Positions 18,342 to 27,899 of a stretch of 64,000 nt of DNA are shown here, piece after piece (within the stretch, counting starts at the first letter, position 1; each line of letters opens with the position of its first letter). Both the position numbers and the translations under genes were made by a program. The stretch covers positions 1-64,000 of the forward strand of contig NZ_JAKKFF010000094.1 of NCBI RefSeq assembly GCF_022229015.1, given 5' to 3'. The stretch comes from Micromonospora foliorum. GTDB taxonomy: Bacteria; Actinomycetota; Actinomycetes; Mycobacteriales; Micromonosporaceae. Below the pieces are notes generated by a model. It did not search any database. It saw only the letters and a program-made list of their open reading frames with translations, and was not told the DNA's origin.

Positions 18342-18603
18342 GATGTCCTCCTTCCGGTGACGACGCGGGCGCCGCCCACAATGGCATCGGTCGGCCCGAC
18401 ACCCGTCCGTACAGCCAGTCGACGACCGTGACCAGCACCACCGCGCCGGCCGCGACGAGCAACTGCGTCGGGGTACGGAGCAGGCCCAGGCTCACGATCA
18501 GTGTCGTCGCGCCCGCCGGGGCGTGTGACGCGTTCAGCAGCACCAGCACCGACGCGGTCACCGCCAGTGACCCGGCCACTGCCCCGATCCTCGGCGCACT
18601 CAC
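18322..18603 (-). CDS. C-terminal part of an HPP-family membrane protein, probably truncated
   Basis: Ninety-three residues from a GTG at 18603 (GGGAGAAGAGGG upstream). Two membrane segments are visible, and the sequence ASHAPAGATTLIVSLGLL followed by VVLVTVVDWLYGRVSG is the third and fourth helix region of HPP proteins, which are normally about 160-200 residues with four helices. The N-terminal half is missing, and the IS607-type element ends just upstream, so insertion or deletion by the element is the likely cause. It may still be translated because it keeps a good start, and its 3' end carries the ribosome site of the oxidoreductase gene. Confidence 0.65.
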   Translation of the reverse strand: MSAPRIGAVAGSLAVTASVLVLLNASHAPAGATTLIVSLGLLRTPTQLLVAAGAVVLVTVVDWLYGRVSGRPMPLWAAPASSPEGGHRGGPDR

Positions 18604-18850
18604 GCCCTCTTCTCCCGAATCCCGTTCGTCATGGTCGCCTCCCTCGCCTCCGACCGCCCCCCTTTCAGCAGATGGCCCTACCGTTGCCTCTCAGTCGCTC
18701 TGCGAGCGCGCGATTGGCAGTCCCGCCTTGCGGTGAGACGGTCCCGGTCTGACCCGCTGGCGCGGTGCCGGGTTGACGCTTCAATGCCACCGGCCCCGCG
18801 AGCGGGGTCTTGCGGTCGGCTCCACGTCCAGGCGCCGGGCCACTCCCGGC
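18604..18850 (-). ncRNA. Candidate omega/reRNA region of the IS607-type element
   Basis: In IS605/IS607 elements the guide RNA of TnpB is made from the 3' end of tnpB and the right end of the element, with the guide read from the flanking DNA. Here the last 70 or so codons of tnpB encode a low-complexity Gly/Ala/Arg/Thr tail after the catalytic core, which fits overlap with such an RNA. The guide would then begin near the HPP fragment. Placement is inferred from the family; I have not proved a fold. Confidence 0.3.
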
Positions 18851-20069
18851 GGTTGTTGCGTCAGCCGCGAGCGCGGCCAGGTTGTAGGCGGCGTTGAGGT
18901 CCCGGTCGAGGACCAGGCCACACGATTGGCACTGGTATTCACGCTCGGACAGGGCGAGCTTGGTTTTCACCGCGCCGCAGCCCGAGCACGTCTTGGAGGA
19001 GGGATACCAGCGGTCGGCCAGGATCAGCCGGCCGCCGTTCCACCCCGTCTTGTAGGTCAGTTGCCGGCGGATCTCGGCGAACCCGGCGTCGGCGATGTGC
19101 CGGGCCAGCTTGCGGTTGCGCAGCATCCCGGTGACGTTGAGGTCTTCGACCACGACCGTGCCGTACTCGCGGGTCAGCCGCGTGGTGAGCTTGTGCAGTC
19201 CGTCGCGGCGCAGGTTCGCCACCCGGGCATGCGCCCGACCGAGCCGGGCTGCCGCTCGCTCCCACCGCTTCGAGGCGCGTCGGCCGGTGCGCCGGTCCGG
19301 GCCGGTCTTGCGCGCCAGCGCCCGACCGAGCGCCCGCATCCGCTGCTGCGCGGTCGTCAGGTACCGCGGGTTGTCGATCAGCTCGCCGGTCGACAGCACC
19401 GCCAGGTGCCTGATGCCGACGTCGACGCCGAGCACCGCGCCCGGCCGGGCGGGTAGCCGCTCGGGCCGCTCGACCTCGACGCAGAAAGCGACGTGCCACC
19501 GGCCGCCGTCACGTCGCACGCAGGCGGACATGATCCGGGCGGTGCCGTTGTCGATGCGGCGGGCGAGCTTGCGGGCGGACTCATGCAGCTTCAACCGGCC
19601 CAGCCGGGGCAGCACCACATGCTTGCGGTCGGACTCGATCCGGATCGTCCCGGTGGTAAACCGCACGGACCCGATGCTGCGGCGGCGGGACTTGAACCCC
19701 GGGAACCCGACCGGCCGGCCGGCGCGCTTACCTGAACGCGAATCGGCCCAGTTCTTCAACCCGCGGGCGAGGGCGTCGAGGCCGGTGTTGAACGCCTCCT
19801 TCGAGCACTCCCGCCACCACGGCGCGACGTCGGGCTTGGCGACATTCCACGCCTTACGCAACGCGGGCAGCGTCCACGACAAGGCCGGGGTCAGCATCTC
19901 CTCCGGCACACCGTAGGTGCGTTCGGCGGCCCGCTGATCCATGACCGCCTTGACCCTGGCCAGCGCCCAGTTGTGGGCCACCCGGGCCGCCCCGGCGTGC
20001 GCCAGCACGTCACGGTTCCTGCCCGCCGGTGAGGTCAAGGGCGAACCGGTACGCCTGGATCGTCTTCAC
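18665..20069 (-). pseudogene. tnpB: IS607-type tnpB with a +1 frameshift near its 5' end
   Basis: Downstream of residue 20 the protein is a full TnpB: RuvC-I Asp in LGVDVGIRHLAVL (about 204), RuvC-II Glu in VVVEDLNVTGM (about 297), zinc ribbon CSGCG...CQSCG and RuvC-III Asp in LDRDLNAAYNLA (about 377). The proper start is the GTG at 20069, overlapping the tnpA stop, and gives VKTIQAYRFALDLTGGQEP then TGA at 20012-20010. The remainder continues in another frame as RNRDVLAHAGAARVAHNWAL. One extra base in this short interval explains it. A TTG at 20038 could start a shorter product with an altered first strand. It could also be a sequencing error. Confidence 0.8.
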
Positions 20070-20644
20070 ACCCGGTCCCCGGTGGCGGCCTCGACCGCCC
20101 GACGGGCACGATTCGCGCCGGCGCGGCGGCCGTACAGGCGGGCGCACAGCGACGTCAGGACCTCGGTGACGTCACGCACAAGATCGTCGTCCACCTCGCC
20201 CGGATCGACCACCAGCAGACGGCGGCCCTGCGCGGCAAGGGCGGCCTCCACGTACTCGCCGCCGAAACGGGCGAAACGGTCCCTGCGCTCGACCACGATC
20301 GTCGACACCGCCGGGTCGCGCAGCAACCCGAGGAACTCCCTGCAGTGCCCGTCGAGCGCCGAACCGACCTCGGTCACCACCCGGTCCACCGCCAGGCGCT
20401 GCCCGGTCGCCCACACGGTCACCCGGGCGACCTGCCGGTCCAGGTCCGGCTCCTGCTCGGCCAACGACACCCGCGCATACACAACGTTCTGCCCGGCCTC
20501 GGCGGCCACACCGGTCAACGGTTCACCGACCACGATCAGCCGACCGAGTCGATACACCGGAACAGGCAACGTCCCGGACCCGTAACGCCGCCGCGCCGTC
20601 GCGTACGAGATGCCGGTAGCCGCCGCCCACTCCTTCAAGTTCAC
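20066..20644 (-). CDS. tnpA: IS607-type serine recombinase (TnpA)
   Basis: Protein of 192 residues from the GTG at 20644 (VNLKEWAAATGISYATARR); a GTG at 20653 adds three residues. The MerR-like helix-turn-helix (about 1-50) precedes a serine recombinase catalytic domain with the nucleophile in VVYARVSLAEQEPDLDRQ and the later RFARFGGEYVEAALAAQGR. Length and order (HTH first, catalytic domain second) are those of IS607 TnpA. Its TGA overlaps the tnpB GTG by 4 nt. It catalyses excision and insertion without strict target choice. Confidence 0.87.
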   Translation of the reverse strand: MNLKEWAAATGISYATARRRYGSGTLPVPVYRLGRLIVVGEPLTGVAAEAGQNVVYARVSLAEQEPDLDRQVARVTVWATGQRLAVDRVVTEVGSALDGHCREFLGLLRDPAVSTIVVERRDRFARFGGEYVEAALAAQGRRLLVVDPGEVDDDLVRDVTEVLTSLCARLYGRRAGANRARRAVEAATGDRV

Positions 20645-20916
20645 ACTACCCACGATAAAAAACTAGCGAGCACTACCGACGACCGTGTGTTGGCAGCAGC
20701 CAACCCCAGGCCGGCGGACCGAACCGGACGGGCAGCACCTCTTCGGGGATCGCAACGATCGGTGCCGGGTTGGGACTCGCCACCGCTCGAATGGTGTCAG
20801 CGGCGAAATTGCTGGGTAGGGTTGTTCGCGGGTCAAGACATGCGCCCAGGTCCGCCGCCCGCGCCTCGACGGCGCGGGAGGGTCCGGCTCACCGATGAAC
20901 CAGATCGGGAGGCGTC

Positions 20917-21354
20917 ATGTCCATCCTCGAACAGCCCACTCGGCAGCACGCTCAACCCACTCCACAGCACGCTCAACCCACTCGGCGGCACGCTGAGCCG
21001 ACTCGGCACGATGCTCAGCCCGCCAAACCGATCATGACGCTGGAGCTGAACAATGATCGGCATGCACCACTGATCGTCGTTTCCGGCGAGGTGGACATGA
21101 GCACCGCTCATCTCATCAGCGAGCTGGCCGAACACGTGATCACCCGGCGACCCGCACGCTTGGCGCTTGATCTTTCCGGGGTGACCTTCTTCAGCGCCCA
21201 CGGCATCAGCGCCCTGCTGCGAACACAACGCGCGGCCGAGTCTGCCGAGGTCACGTTGGCCCTGCAGGCTGCGGCTCCGTGCGTCACCTACCTGCTGGCG
21301 GTGACCAGCGCCGGGATAAACCTGGATATCCCGGTGGTCAGCGCGAGTCGGTGA
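20917..21354 (+). CDS. STAS-domain protein (anti-sigma factor antagonist type) with a repeat-containing N-terminus
   Basis: Protein of 145 residues after a GGGAGG site. Residues about 1-37 are made from a 7-residue repeat (PTRQHAQ-like) encoded by four 21-bp units. The STAS domain (about 40-142) contains IVVSGEVDMSTAHLI and LALDLSGVTFFSAHGISALL. In SpoIIAA-type antagonists the loop reads DSSG with a phosphorylated Ser; here it reads SAHG, so the canonical phosphosite is absent. The family sequesters anti-sigma kinases and so frees a sigma factor. No kinase gene is adjacent. Confidence 0.82.
   Translation: MSILEQPTRQHAQPTPQHAQPTRRHAEPTRHDAQPAKPIMTLELNNDRHAPLIVVSGEVDMSTAHLISELAEHVITRRPARLALDLSGVTFFSAHGISALLRTQRAAESAEVTLALQAAAPCVTYLLAVTSAGINLDIPVVSASR
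20935..21018 (+). repeat. Four tandem 21-bp repeats inside the STAS gene
   Basis: Four consecutive 21-bp units, each beginning CCCACT or CCGACT and ending GCTCAA, GCTGAG or GCTCAG (unit starts 20935, 20956, 20977, 20998). Being a multiple of three, copy-number changes would keep the frame and only lengthen or shorten the N-terminal tail. Confidence 0.85.
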
Positions 21355-21399
21355 TCCCATTGTCGATTGGGCAGCGCCAATCGGGGGGAGTGACCCTGA

Positions 21400-21810
21400 A
21401 TGAGAGGTGCAGGTGCCGCGCTGGGCGCGGCTCTGGTTCTGGTTCTGGTGACCGTGGCAGGTTGTAGTTCGGTGACCGACCGCGGTGACGCGGCGGCCGC
21501 CGTCGCCGTGCGGATGCTGACCGCCGTAGCCGAGATGGACGCGGCTGCGGCCTGCCCGCTGCTGGCACCCGACACCCTCGCCGAACTGGAGCAGTCGGCG
21601 GACAAACCGTGCGCAGAGGCGATCCTCGCCGAAGACCTACCCAAACCGGGCAGCGTGTCGGCCAGCGAGGTGTACGGCCAGCGGGCGCAGGTGCGGCTCA
21701 GCGGTGACACGGTCTTCCTCGCGGTCTTCCCCGGCGGCTGGCGCGTGGTCGCTGCCGGCTGCACCGCTCGTGGTGAGAAGCCCTACGACTGTGTGCTCCA
21801 GGGAGGCTGA
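21400..21810 (+). CDS. Predicted lipoprotein of unknown function
   Basis: Protein of 136 residues with a lipoprotein signal: hydrophobic core and lipobox VAGC, giving Cys22 as the lipidated residue. The mature domain (about 30-136) has four further cysteines and resembles small actinobacterial outer-leaflet lipoproteins; no catalytic motif is seen. A GGGGGGAG site precedes the ATG. It starts 45 bp after the STAS gene and ends 5 bp before the 27-residue membrane peptide, so the four genes to 22570 probably form one transcript. Confidence 0.7.
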   Translation: MRGAGAALGAALVLVLVTVAGCSSVTDRGDAAAAVAVRMLTAVAEMDAAAACPLLAPDTLAELEQSADKPCAEAILAEDLPKPGSVSASEVYGQRAQVRLSGDTVFLAVFPGGWRVVAAGCTARGEKPYDCVLQGG

Positions 21811-21815
21811 GCCGA

Positions 21816-21899
21816 ATGCGGGTCCAGTTCGTGTTGCTGCTGCTCGTGGTCGCCGCCGGCCTGGTCTACTTCGGTGCGCTGGGGGTCCTGCACCGGTGA
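21816..21899 (+). CDS. 27-residue single-pass membrane microprotein
   Basis: The short frame MRVQFVLLLLVVAAGLVYFG plus seven residues is one hydrophobic helix with a basic tail. It is placed between two coupled genes: GGGAGG overlapping the lipoprotein stop serves as its ribosome site, and its TGA overlaps the GTG of the DUF6766 gene. This position, and not homology, argues that it is translated. It may be a subunit of, or merely a translational coupler for, the DUF6766 membrane protein. Confidence 0.6.
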   Translation: MRVQFVLLLLVVAAGLVYFGALGVLHR

Positions 21900-22570
21900 A
21901 GAGGTTTCTCCGCGACAACTCCCTCGGCCTGGTCTTCGGCCTGCTGTTCCTCCTCTCGCTGGTCGGTCAGGCGTTCGCCGGGCACGGCGACTTCAACCAG
22001 CGGCAGCTCAGCGAGGGTCTGGCGCCTGTGTCGCTCGGCCGGTACGTCACGTCGGCGAGCTTCGCCGTGGACGTCACGGAGAACTGGCAGTCGGAGTATC
22101 TGCAGTTCTTCCTGTACATCTTTCTGACCGTGTGGCTGCTGCAGAGGGGCTCACCGGAGTCCAAGAAACTGGACAAGGTGGGCCGCGAATCGGACGAGGA
22201 CCAGATGGTCGGCGCCCACGCCACCGACGCCTCGCCGGCGTGGGCCCGTGTCGGTGGGGTGCGGCAGGCGCTCTTCTCCCACTCGCTGGGCCTGGTCATG
22301 GGTGCGATCTTCGCGCTGTCGTGGCTGGCCCAGTCGATCACCGGGGTCGCCGCGTACAACGAGGAGCAGCTCGGCAACCTCCAGGATCCGGTGTCGTGGG
22401 GGCAGTACCTGCTCCAACCCGACTTCTGGAACCGCACCCTGCAGAACTGGCAGTCGGAACTGCTGGCCGTCACGTCGATGGTGGTCCTGTCGATCTACCT
22501 GCGGCAGCGCGGATCGTCACAGTCGAAACCGGTCGGTGCGGCCCACTCCGCGACCGGTGTCGAGGGGTGA
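21896..22570 (+). CDS. DUF6766-type membrane protein with internal duplication
   Basis: Protein of 224 residues from a GTG at 21896. It consists of two copies of the same module. Copy one holds SLGLVFGLLFLLSLVGQ and ENWQSEYLQ, copy two SLGLVMGAIFALSWLAQ and QNWQSELLA; both end in a WLLQRGSPESK or YLRQRGSSQSK motif. Each copy provides two membrane helices separated by a polar loop with the conserved NWQSE motif, so four helices in total. Function is unknown; such proteins are common in actinobacteria next to stress genes. Confidence 0.7.
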   Translation: MKRFLRDNSLGLVFGLLFLLSLVGQAFAGHGDFNQRQLSEGLAPVSLGRYVTSASFAVDVTENWQSEYLQFFLYIFLTVWLLQRGSPESKKLDKVGRESDEDQMVGAHATDASPAWARVGGVRQALFSHSLGLVMGAIFALSWLAQSITGVAAYNEEQLGNLQDPVSWGQYLLQPDFWNRTLQNWQSELLAVTSMVVLSIYLRQRGSSQSKPVGAAHSATGVEG

Positions 22571-22765
22571 CAGGCACCTACCTCGACGGCCGGCACCCGT
22601 GTCGGCGATGCCATCGACCCTTGCCGGCGGCCGCTTCGGACGTACCTCGTCGCCTCGGCCGGCCCCTGGCGACGTCCGTTCCCGGCCGAGCGGGTCATTC
22701 CCCGCCCGCCGGCTGGCGGATCGCCACCGCGCACGTCTCGGTCTGCGCCGCCCTCACCGCCTGAC

Positions 22766-22807
22766 GGCGACGCGCCGCCCGGGACAGGACCCGAGCGGCG
22801 CGTCGCC
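22766..22807. terminator. Strong bidirectional hairpin terminator
   Basis: A 13-bp perfect inverted repeat GGCGACGCGCCGC with its complement, with an inner CGGG/CCCG extension. It lies between the convergent DUF6766 and esterase genes. No T-run follows, as usual for actinobacteria. Confidence 0.8.
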
Positions 22808-22840
22808 GACATGGTGGGCGTCGCCTGGTGCGGTGCGGTA

Positions 22841-24184
22841 CTAGGCGCGCCTGGCCCACTGCTGGTTGGCGCCGCCGTGGCAGGCCCAGAGGTGAAGTTG
22901 CGTCCCGTTGGCCGTGCCGGACCCGACGGCGTCCAGGCACAGCCCCGATTGGGCGCTGGTGATGGTGCCGTTGGCGTTGGCGTTGAGGTTCCACTGTTGG
23001 TTGGCTTGGCCGTTGCAGTCCCAGATGAGGACCGCGGTGCCGTTGCTGCTGCCCGCCCCGCTGGCGTCCAGGCACTTGTTGCCGTAGACGGTCAGGGTGC
23101 GGTTGGCGGTGTGGGTCCAACGCTGGTTGGTGCCACCGTGGCAGTCCCACAGTTGTGGGCGGGCGCCGTTGCTGGTGCTGGAGTTGGGAATGTCGATGCA
23201 CCGGCCGGACGGGCTACCCACGATCAGCACGTTCTGCTGGCCGGGGGGCGGGGTCGTCGGCGGGGGAGTGGTGGGCGGCACGTCCGACCCGAACTGGGTG
23301 AAGAACCGCCACACCTCCTGCTTGACCCAGCTCCGCGCACCGCTCTCACAGCCGGCACAGCCGTCCACCGGGCCCTGCTGGTGGCCGCCGTCGAACGCGG
23401 CCCAGACCACCGGGTAGCCGGGCTGGCAGGAGTACGCGGTGGTGATGTGGGTCAGACTGCCAGCCCTCGGCTCGGGCGGGCTCTGCGCGGCGCATCCGTT
23501 GTTGCGGACGAACCTGTCGCGCAGTGACCGCCCACTCGGGATGTTGTCGTTGATGCCGTGGATCCCCAGGTACGCCACGGGCTGGGTGCCGCCGCTGCAT
23601 CCGCTGATCGCCCCCGGTGCCGCGACTGCCGCGACCGCCCGGAACACCGTCGGCCGGGAACACGCCAATGAGTAGCTCATCGCGCCGCCGTAGCTGAACC
23701 CGACCGAGAACCGTTGGGTGGTGTCGACGCAGAGAGCGTTGTCGATCATGCGGATCATGTCGTCGGTGAAGGTGACGTCCTCACCGTTGGAGTTGCCCCA
23801 GCCGTTGTTGAGGCCCTGCGGGGCGACGAAGATCGTGGTGTTGTTCGACTGGGAGAGCATGCCGTAGTAGGCCCACGCCGCTCCGTCGGAGCCGCCGCCC
23901 GCGACCTGGCTGGCGGTGCCTCCCAACCAGTGGAACCCGAAGGCCAGCCGGTGGGCGTAGGTGTTGTTGTAGTTGTCCGGCAGCCGAAGGATGAAGCTGC
24001 GGCTCTTCCCGCTGCTCTGGATGGTGTGGGTGCCGCTGTTCAGTCCGGGCGCCTTGCCGCAGCCGGCAGTGGTGGCCGCGGCAGCCGGTGCGACGGTCGT
24101 GACGACGTACGTTCCGACGGCGATCAGAACCATGAGCGCCAAGGCTGCCCCCAGCCAGGGGGCGGAGAGTTTGCGATGTGGCAC
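22841..24184 (-). CDS. Secreted PHB-depolymerase/feruloyl-esterase-type esterase with C-terminal ricin-type (CBM13) domain
   Basis: Protein of 447 residues from a GTG at 24184 with a perfect AGGAGG site. A signal peptide/membrane segment (about 8-36) precedes an alpha/beta hydrolase domain (about 40-310) with nucleophile Ser164 in GFSYGGAMS, an Asp in GIHGINDN and the catalytic His in FDGGHQ. A Pro/Thr linker ([12 protein letters not shown]) leads to a ricin B-type lectin domain with three QxW-like repeats (NQRW, NQQW, NQQW). The family cleaves feruloyl or acetyl esters of plant polysaccharides or polyhydroxybutyrate. It is a tandem paralogue of the next gene. Confidence 0.85.
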   Translation of the reverse strand: MPHRKLSAPWLGAALALMVLIAVGTYVVTTVAPAAAATTAGCGKAPGLNSGTHTIQSSGKSRSFILRLPDNYNNTYAHRLAFGFHWLGGTASQVAGGGSDGAAWAYYGMLSQSNNTTIFVAPQGLNNGWGNSNGEDVTFTDDMIRMIDNALCVDTTQRFSVGFSYGGAMSYSLACSRPTVFRAVAAVAAPGAISGCSGGTQPVAYLGIHGINDNIPSGRSLRDRFVRNNGCAAQSPPEPRAGSLTHITTAYSCQPGYPVVWAAFDGGHQQGPVDGCAGCESGARSWVKQEVWRFFTQFGSDVPPTTPPPTTPPPGQQNVLIVGSPSGRCIDIPNSSTSNGARPQLWDCHGGTNQRWTHTANRTLTVYGNKCLDASGAGSSNGTAVLIWDCNGQANQQWNLNANANGTITSAQSGLCLDAVGSGTANGTQLHLWACHGGANQQWARRA

Positions 24185-24252
24185 GGTTGAGCCTCCTTGT
24201 GTGTGAGTGGACAGCCGGACCGACCGATGGCCTCCCGGGAACGTCGCCGGGC

Positions 24253-25968
<1,716 letters not shown>

Positions 25969-26532
25969 TCAGGCGCTCGTGAGATCCGCCGCGCCGAAGG
26001 AGACCGCGAATCGCTTGCACCAGATGGAGACGCTCCGGAAGTCGCGTGGGTCCACCGATGCCGGTAGCTCGTACACCTGGTTGCCCTTGTTGCCCTTGAG
26101 CCTGGCCAGTTCGACCCATTCGCCGTCGTCGAACACCCGCCAGCCGGCGGTGCCCCGGATGACCGGTTGGTCGGTCAGCCACACCCGCAGGTCCGGACCG
26201 TTCGACGTGTTCAGGTCCCGGATGACGAGCTGGTGGCGTCCGTCGGCGAGCCGGTGGAGCTCGGCAGTGCCGGTCGTCCGGTGCTCATGGGTGACGAACT
26301 CGCCGGCCGTCAGGATCTCGTTGCCGGCTGGGGTGGCTGCCGGGGCCGAGATGGTCGGTGATGTGGGCGACGGGGTGGCCGGTGTCGTCGCTGCGCGGGG
26401 GACCGCTTCGTCGACGTAGGTGTCGGTGAACAGCTTCCACGGCTGGAACCAGTAGAGGGCCAGCACCGCCACGACGACAGCGCCGGCGAGGCCGGCCCGG
26501 GCCACCGGCGACCGGAAGATCCGTTTTCCCAC
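25969..26532 (-). CDS. Membrane-anchored DM13-domain protein
   Basis: Protein of 187 residues from a GTG at 26532. One N-terminal membrane anchor (about 12-30), a Thr/Pro-rich spacer, then a DM13 domain (about 75-185) with GRHQLVIRDLNTSNGPDLRV, WVELARLKGNKGNQVYELPA and the closing SVSIWCKRFAVSFGAADL. DM13 domains are thought to mediate electron transfer or redox reactions through a conserved Cys, present here in IWCKRF. It is the last gene of the 26-31 kb block and has its own promoter with a CGTAAG-type repeat; the predicted transcription start coincides with the start codon, so the mRNA is probably leaderless. Confidence 0.82.
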   Translation of the reverse strand: MGKRIFRSPVARAGLAGAVVVAVLALYWFQPWKLFTDTYVDEAVPRAATTPATPSPTSPTISAPAATPAGNEILTAGEFVTHEHRTTGTAELHRLADGRHQLVIRDLNTSNGPDLRVWLTDQPVIRGTAGWRVFDDGEWVELARLKGNKGNQVYELPASVDPRDFRSVSIWCKRFAVSFGAADLTSA

Positions 26533-26538
26533 CCCCGC

Positions 26539-26594
26539 AGCGTACGGCCGCGGTCGCCGTCGAACGGGTCGCGAATCCTTTCGGATTACTTACG
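26539..26594 (-). promoter_or_regulatory. CGTAAG-type activator box and promoter of the DM13 gene
   Basis: On the minus strand CGTAAG TAATC CGAAAG (26594-26578), then 33 nt, then the -10 box TACGCT (26544-26539). The -10 is 6 nt from the GTG start codon, predicting a leaderless transcript. The box overlaps the last codons and stop of the methylthioadenosine phosphorylase gene. The same layout is found at 31125-31181 and 33732-33787. Confidence 0.65.
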
Positions 26595-27429
26595 ACGGCG
26601 TACCGGCGAGGGCCTGTGCGCACCGGCAGACTCCCTGGTCCGCCGGCAGCGTCTTCACCGCGTCGCCGAGCAGGAGCCGCAGGCGGTCGATGTTCCGGGC
26701 GAAGACCGTGAACACCTCCTGCTGGGTCACGCCCTGACCGACCTCGACGCCCGAGTCGAGGTCGGTCACCAGGGACAGCGCGGTGTAACACAGTGCCAGC
26801 TCGCGGGCCAGCACCGCCTCGGGGTGGCCGGTCATGCCGACGACCGACCAGCCCTCCCGGCCGTACCACCGTGATTCGGCTCGGGTGGAGAACCGGGGCC
26901 CCTCGATGACGACCATGGTTCCGCCGTCGACCGGCTGCCAACCGGCGTTGCGGGCGGCGTCGAGGACGGTGGCTCGTCCGACCGGACAGTAGGGGTCGGC
27001 GAAGGGCACGTGGACGACCTGGGGGAGTTGCCCGTCCGCGCCTGGCCGTCCGTCGTAGTAGGTCTGCTCCCGGCCGCTGGTCCGGTCCACGAGTTGGTCC
27101 GGTACGACGAGGGTCCCGGGGCCCAGGTCCGGTCGCAGGCCGCCCACGGCACCGGGTGCGAGTATCTGGCGGACGCCGAGTGCGCGCAGCGCCCACAGGT
27201 TGGCCCGGTAGTTGATGCGGTGTGGGGCAAGGGTGTGCCGGCGTCCGTGGCGGGGCAGGAACACCACCGGCCGCCCGGCGAGACTCCCGATGGACAGCAC
27301 GTCGCTCGGCGGTCCGTACGGGGTGTCGACGCCGTGCTCGGTGATGTCGTCGAGGAACTCGTAGAAACCGGATCCGCCGATCACGCCGATCGGCGGGTGG
27401 CCGGTCGTGCTGGTGTCTGCTGCTGACAT
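26590..27429 (-). CDS. mtnP: S-methyl-5'-thioadenosine phosphorylase
   Basis: Protein of 279 residues from the ATG at 27429 (AGGAGAGG upstream). It has the purine nucleoside phosphorylase family-2 pattern: GVIGGSGFYEFL at the N-terminus, FLPRHGRRHTLAPHRINYRAN, the APGAVGGL region, EGPRFSTRAE and the MTGHPEAVLARELALCYTAL segment with GMTG. The enzyme converts methylthioadenosine and phosphate to adenine and methylthioribose-1-phosphate in methionine salvage; the family also contains inosine/adenosine phosphorylases. Only 44 bp separate it from the upstream membrane protein gene, so it belongs to the six-gene operon. Confidence 0.85.
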   Translation of the reverse strand: MSAADTSTTGHPPIGVIGGSGFYEFLDDITEHGVDTPYGPPSDVLSIGSLAGRPVVFLPRHGRRHTLAPHRINYRANLWALRALGVRQILAPGAVGGLRPDLGPGTLVVPDQLVDRTSGREQTYYDGRPGADGQLPQVVHVPFADPYCPVGRATVLDAARNAGWQPVDGGTMVVIEGPRFSTRAESRWYGREGWSVVGMTGHPEAVLARELALCYTALSLVTDLDSGVEVGQGVTQQEVFTVFARNIDRLRLLLGDAVKTLPADQGVCRCAQALAGTPS

Positions 27430-27473
27430 GGGTACCTCTCCTGGGCGACCTGTGCGGAGCGCGTGGGCCCTAC

Positions 27474-27899
27474 TCAGGGACGGTTGGTTCGTCGGTCCGT
27501 GACGCGCCGGTCGACAGTGGTGGCGACGACCAGAATGAGCACGATCGCGGCCCAGAGGACAGTCAGCCCGACAGCGAGCCCCACCGGGTAGTTGCGGTCC
27601 GGCAGGCCCGGGTTCGGCGGCGCCGAGGGCGGTCGCCACAGCAGGGGCACCGCGATCAGCAGCAACGTCGCGCTGGCCATCAGGCCCGCGGCGATCCAGG
27701 CCAGGCGTAACCGGTTCGTCACCAGCCGACCCAGCGCCAGCCCGCCCAGTCCCACCAGCGGTGCCACCAGGACGTCGTGCAGCACCGGGCCGCCGATCAG
27801 CCACGGCAGTGTGGTGCCGAGCTGGGGGAGGAGCAGCCAACCGCCGTACGCGGTAGCCGCGGCACCGAGCACGAGGAGGAGCAGCCGGACGGCCCTCAC
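27474..27899 (-). CDS. Small multi-pass membrane protein of unknown function
   Basis: Protein of 141 residues from a GTG at 27899, overlapping the oxidoreductase stop by 4 nt (GTGA). About four hydrophobic helices are visible (LLLLVLGAAATAYGGWLLLP; APLVGLGGLALGRLV; LAWIAAGLMASATLLLIAV; VGLTVLWAAIVLILVV). No catalytic motif is seen. Given the coupling it is likely a membrane partner of the preceding molybdopterin oxidoreductase, for instance in electron delivery or assembly (inference). Confidence 0.7.
   Translation of the reverse strand: MRAVRLLLLVLGAAATAYGGWLLLPQLGTTLPWLIGGPVLHDVLVAPLVGLGGLALGRLVTNRLRLAWIAAGLMASATLLLIAVPLLWRPPSAPPNPGLPDRNYPVGLAVGLTVLWAAIVLILVVATTVDRRVTDRRTNRP

Larger units (their letters stand above)
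18604..20690 (-). mobile_element. IS607-type insertion element (tnpA serine recombinase plus tnpB)
   Basis: The element consists of a MerR-HTH/serine recombinase gene and a tnpB-like gene coupled by a GTGA overlap. The exact ends are not marked by inverted repeats, as expected for the IS607 family, so the borders are approximate: the left end lies in the AT-rich stretch around 20650-20690, the right end between the tnpB stop (18665) and the HPP fragment start (18603). The element interrupts or replaces the 5' half of an HPP-family gene. Confidence 0.75.

Noticed and set aside
16428-18431. Plus-strand frame of 667 codons opposite the molybdenum oxidoreductase
   Set aside because: Shadow of the real gene: no domains, no start signals, composition of reverse-complement GC-rich coding DNA.
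20654-20916. Minus-strand reading with protein-like sequence (EEVLPVRFGPPAWGWL) next to the IS element
   Set aside because: No usable start codon, weak third-position GC, and it does not match the missing half of the HPP protein.
20935-21018. Tandem repeats as a CRISPR array
   Set aside because: Units are contiguous without spacers, lie in frame inside a coding region and no cas gene is present.
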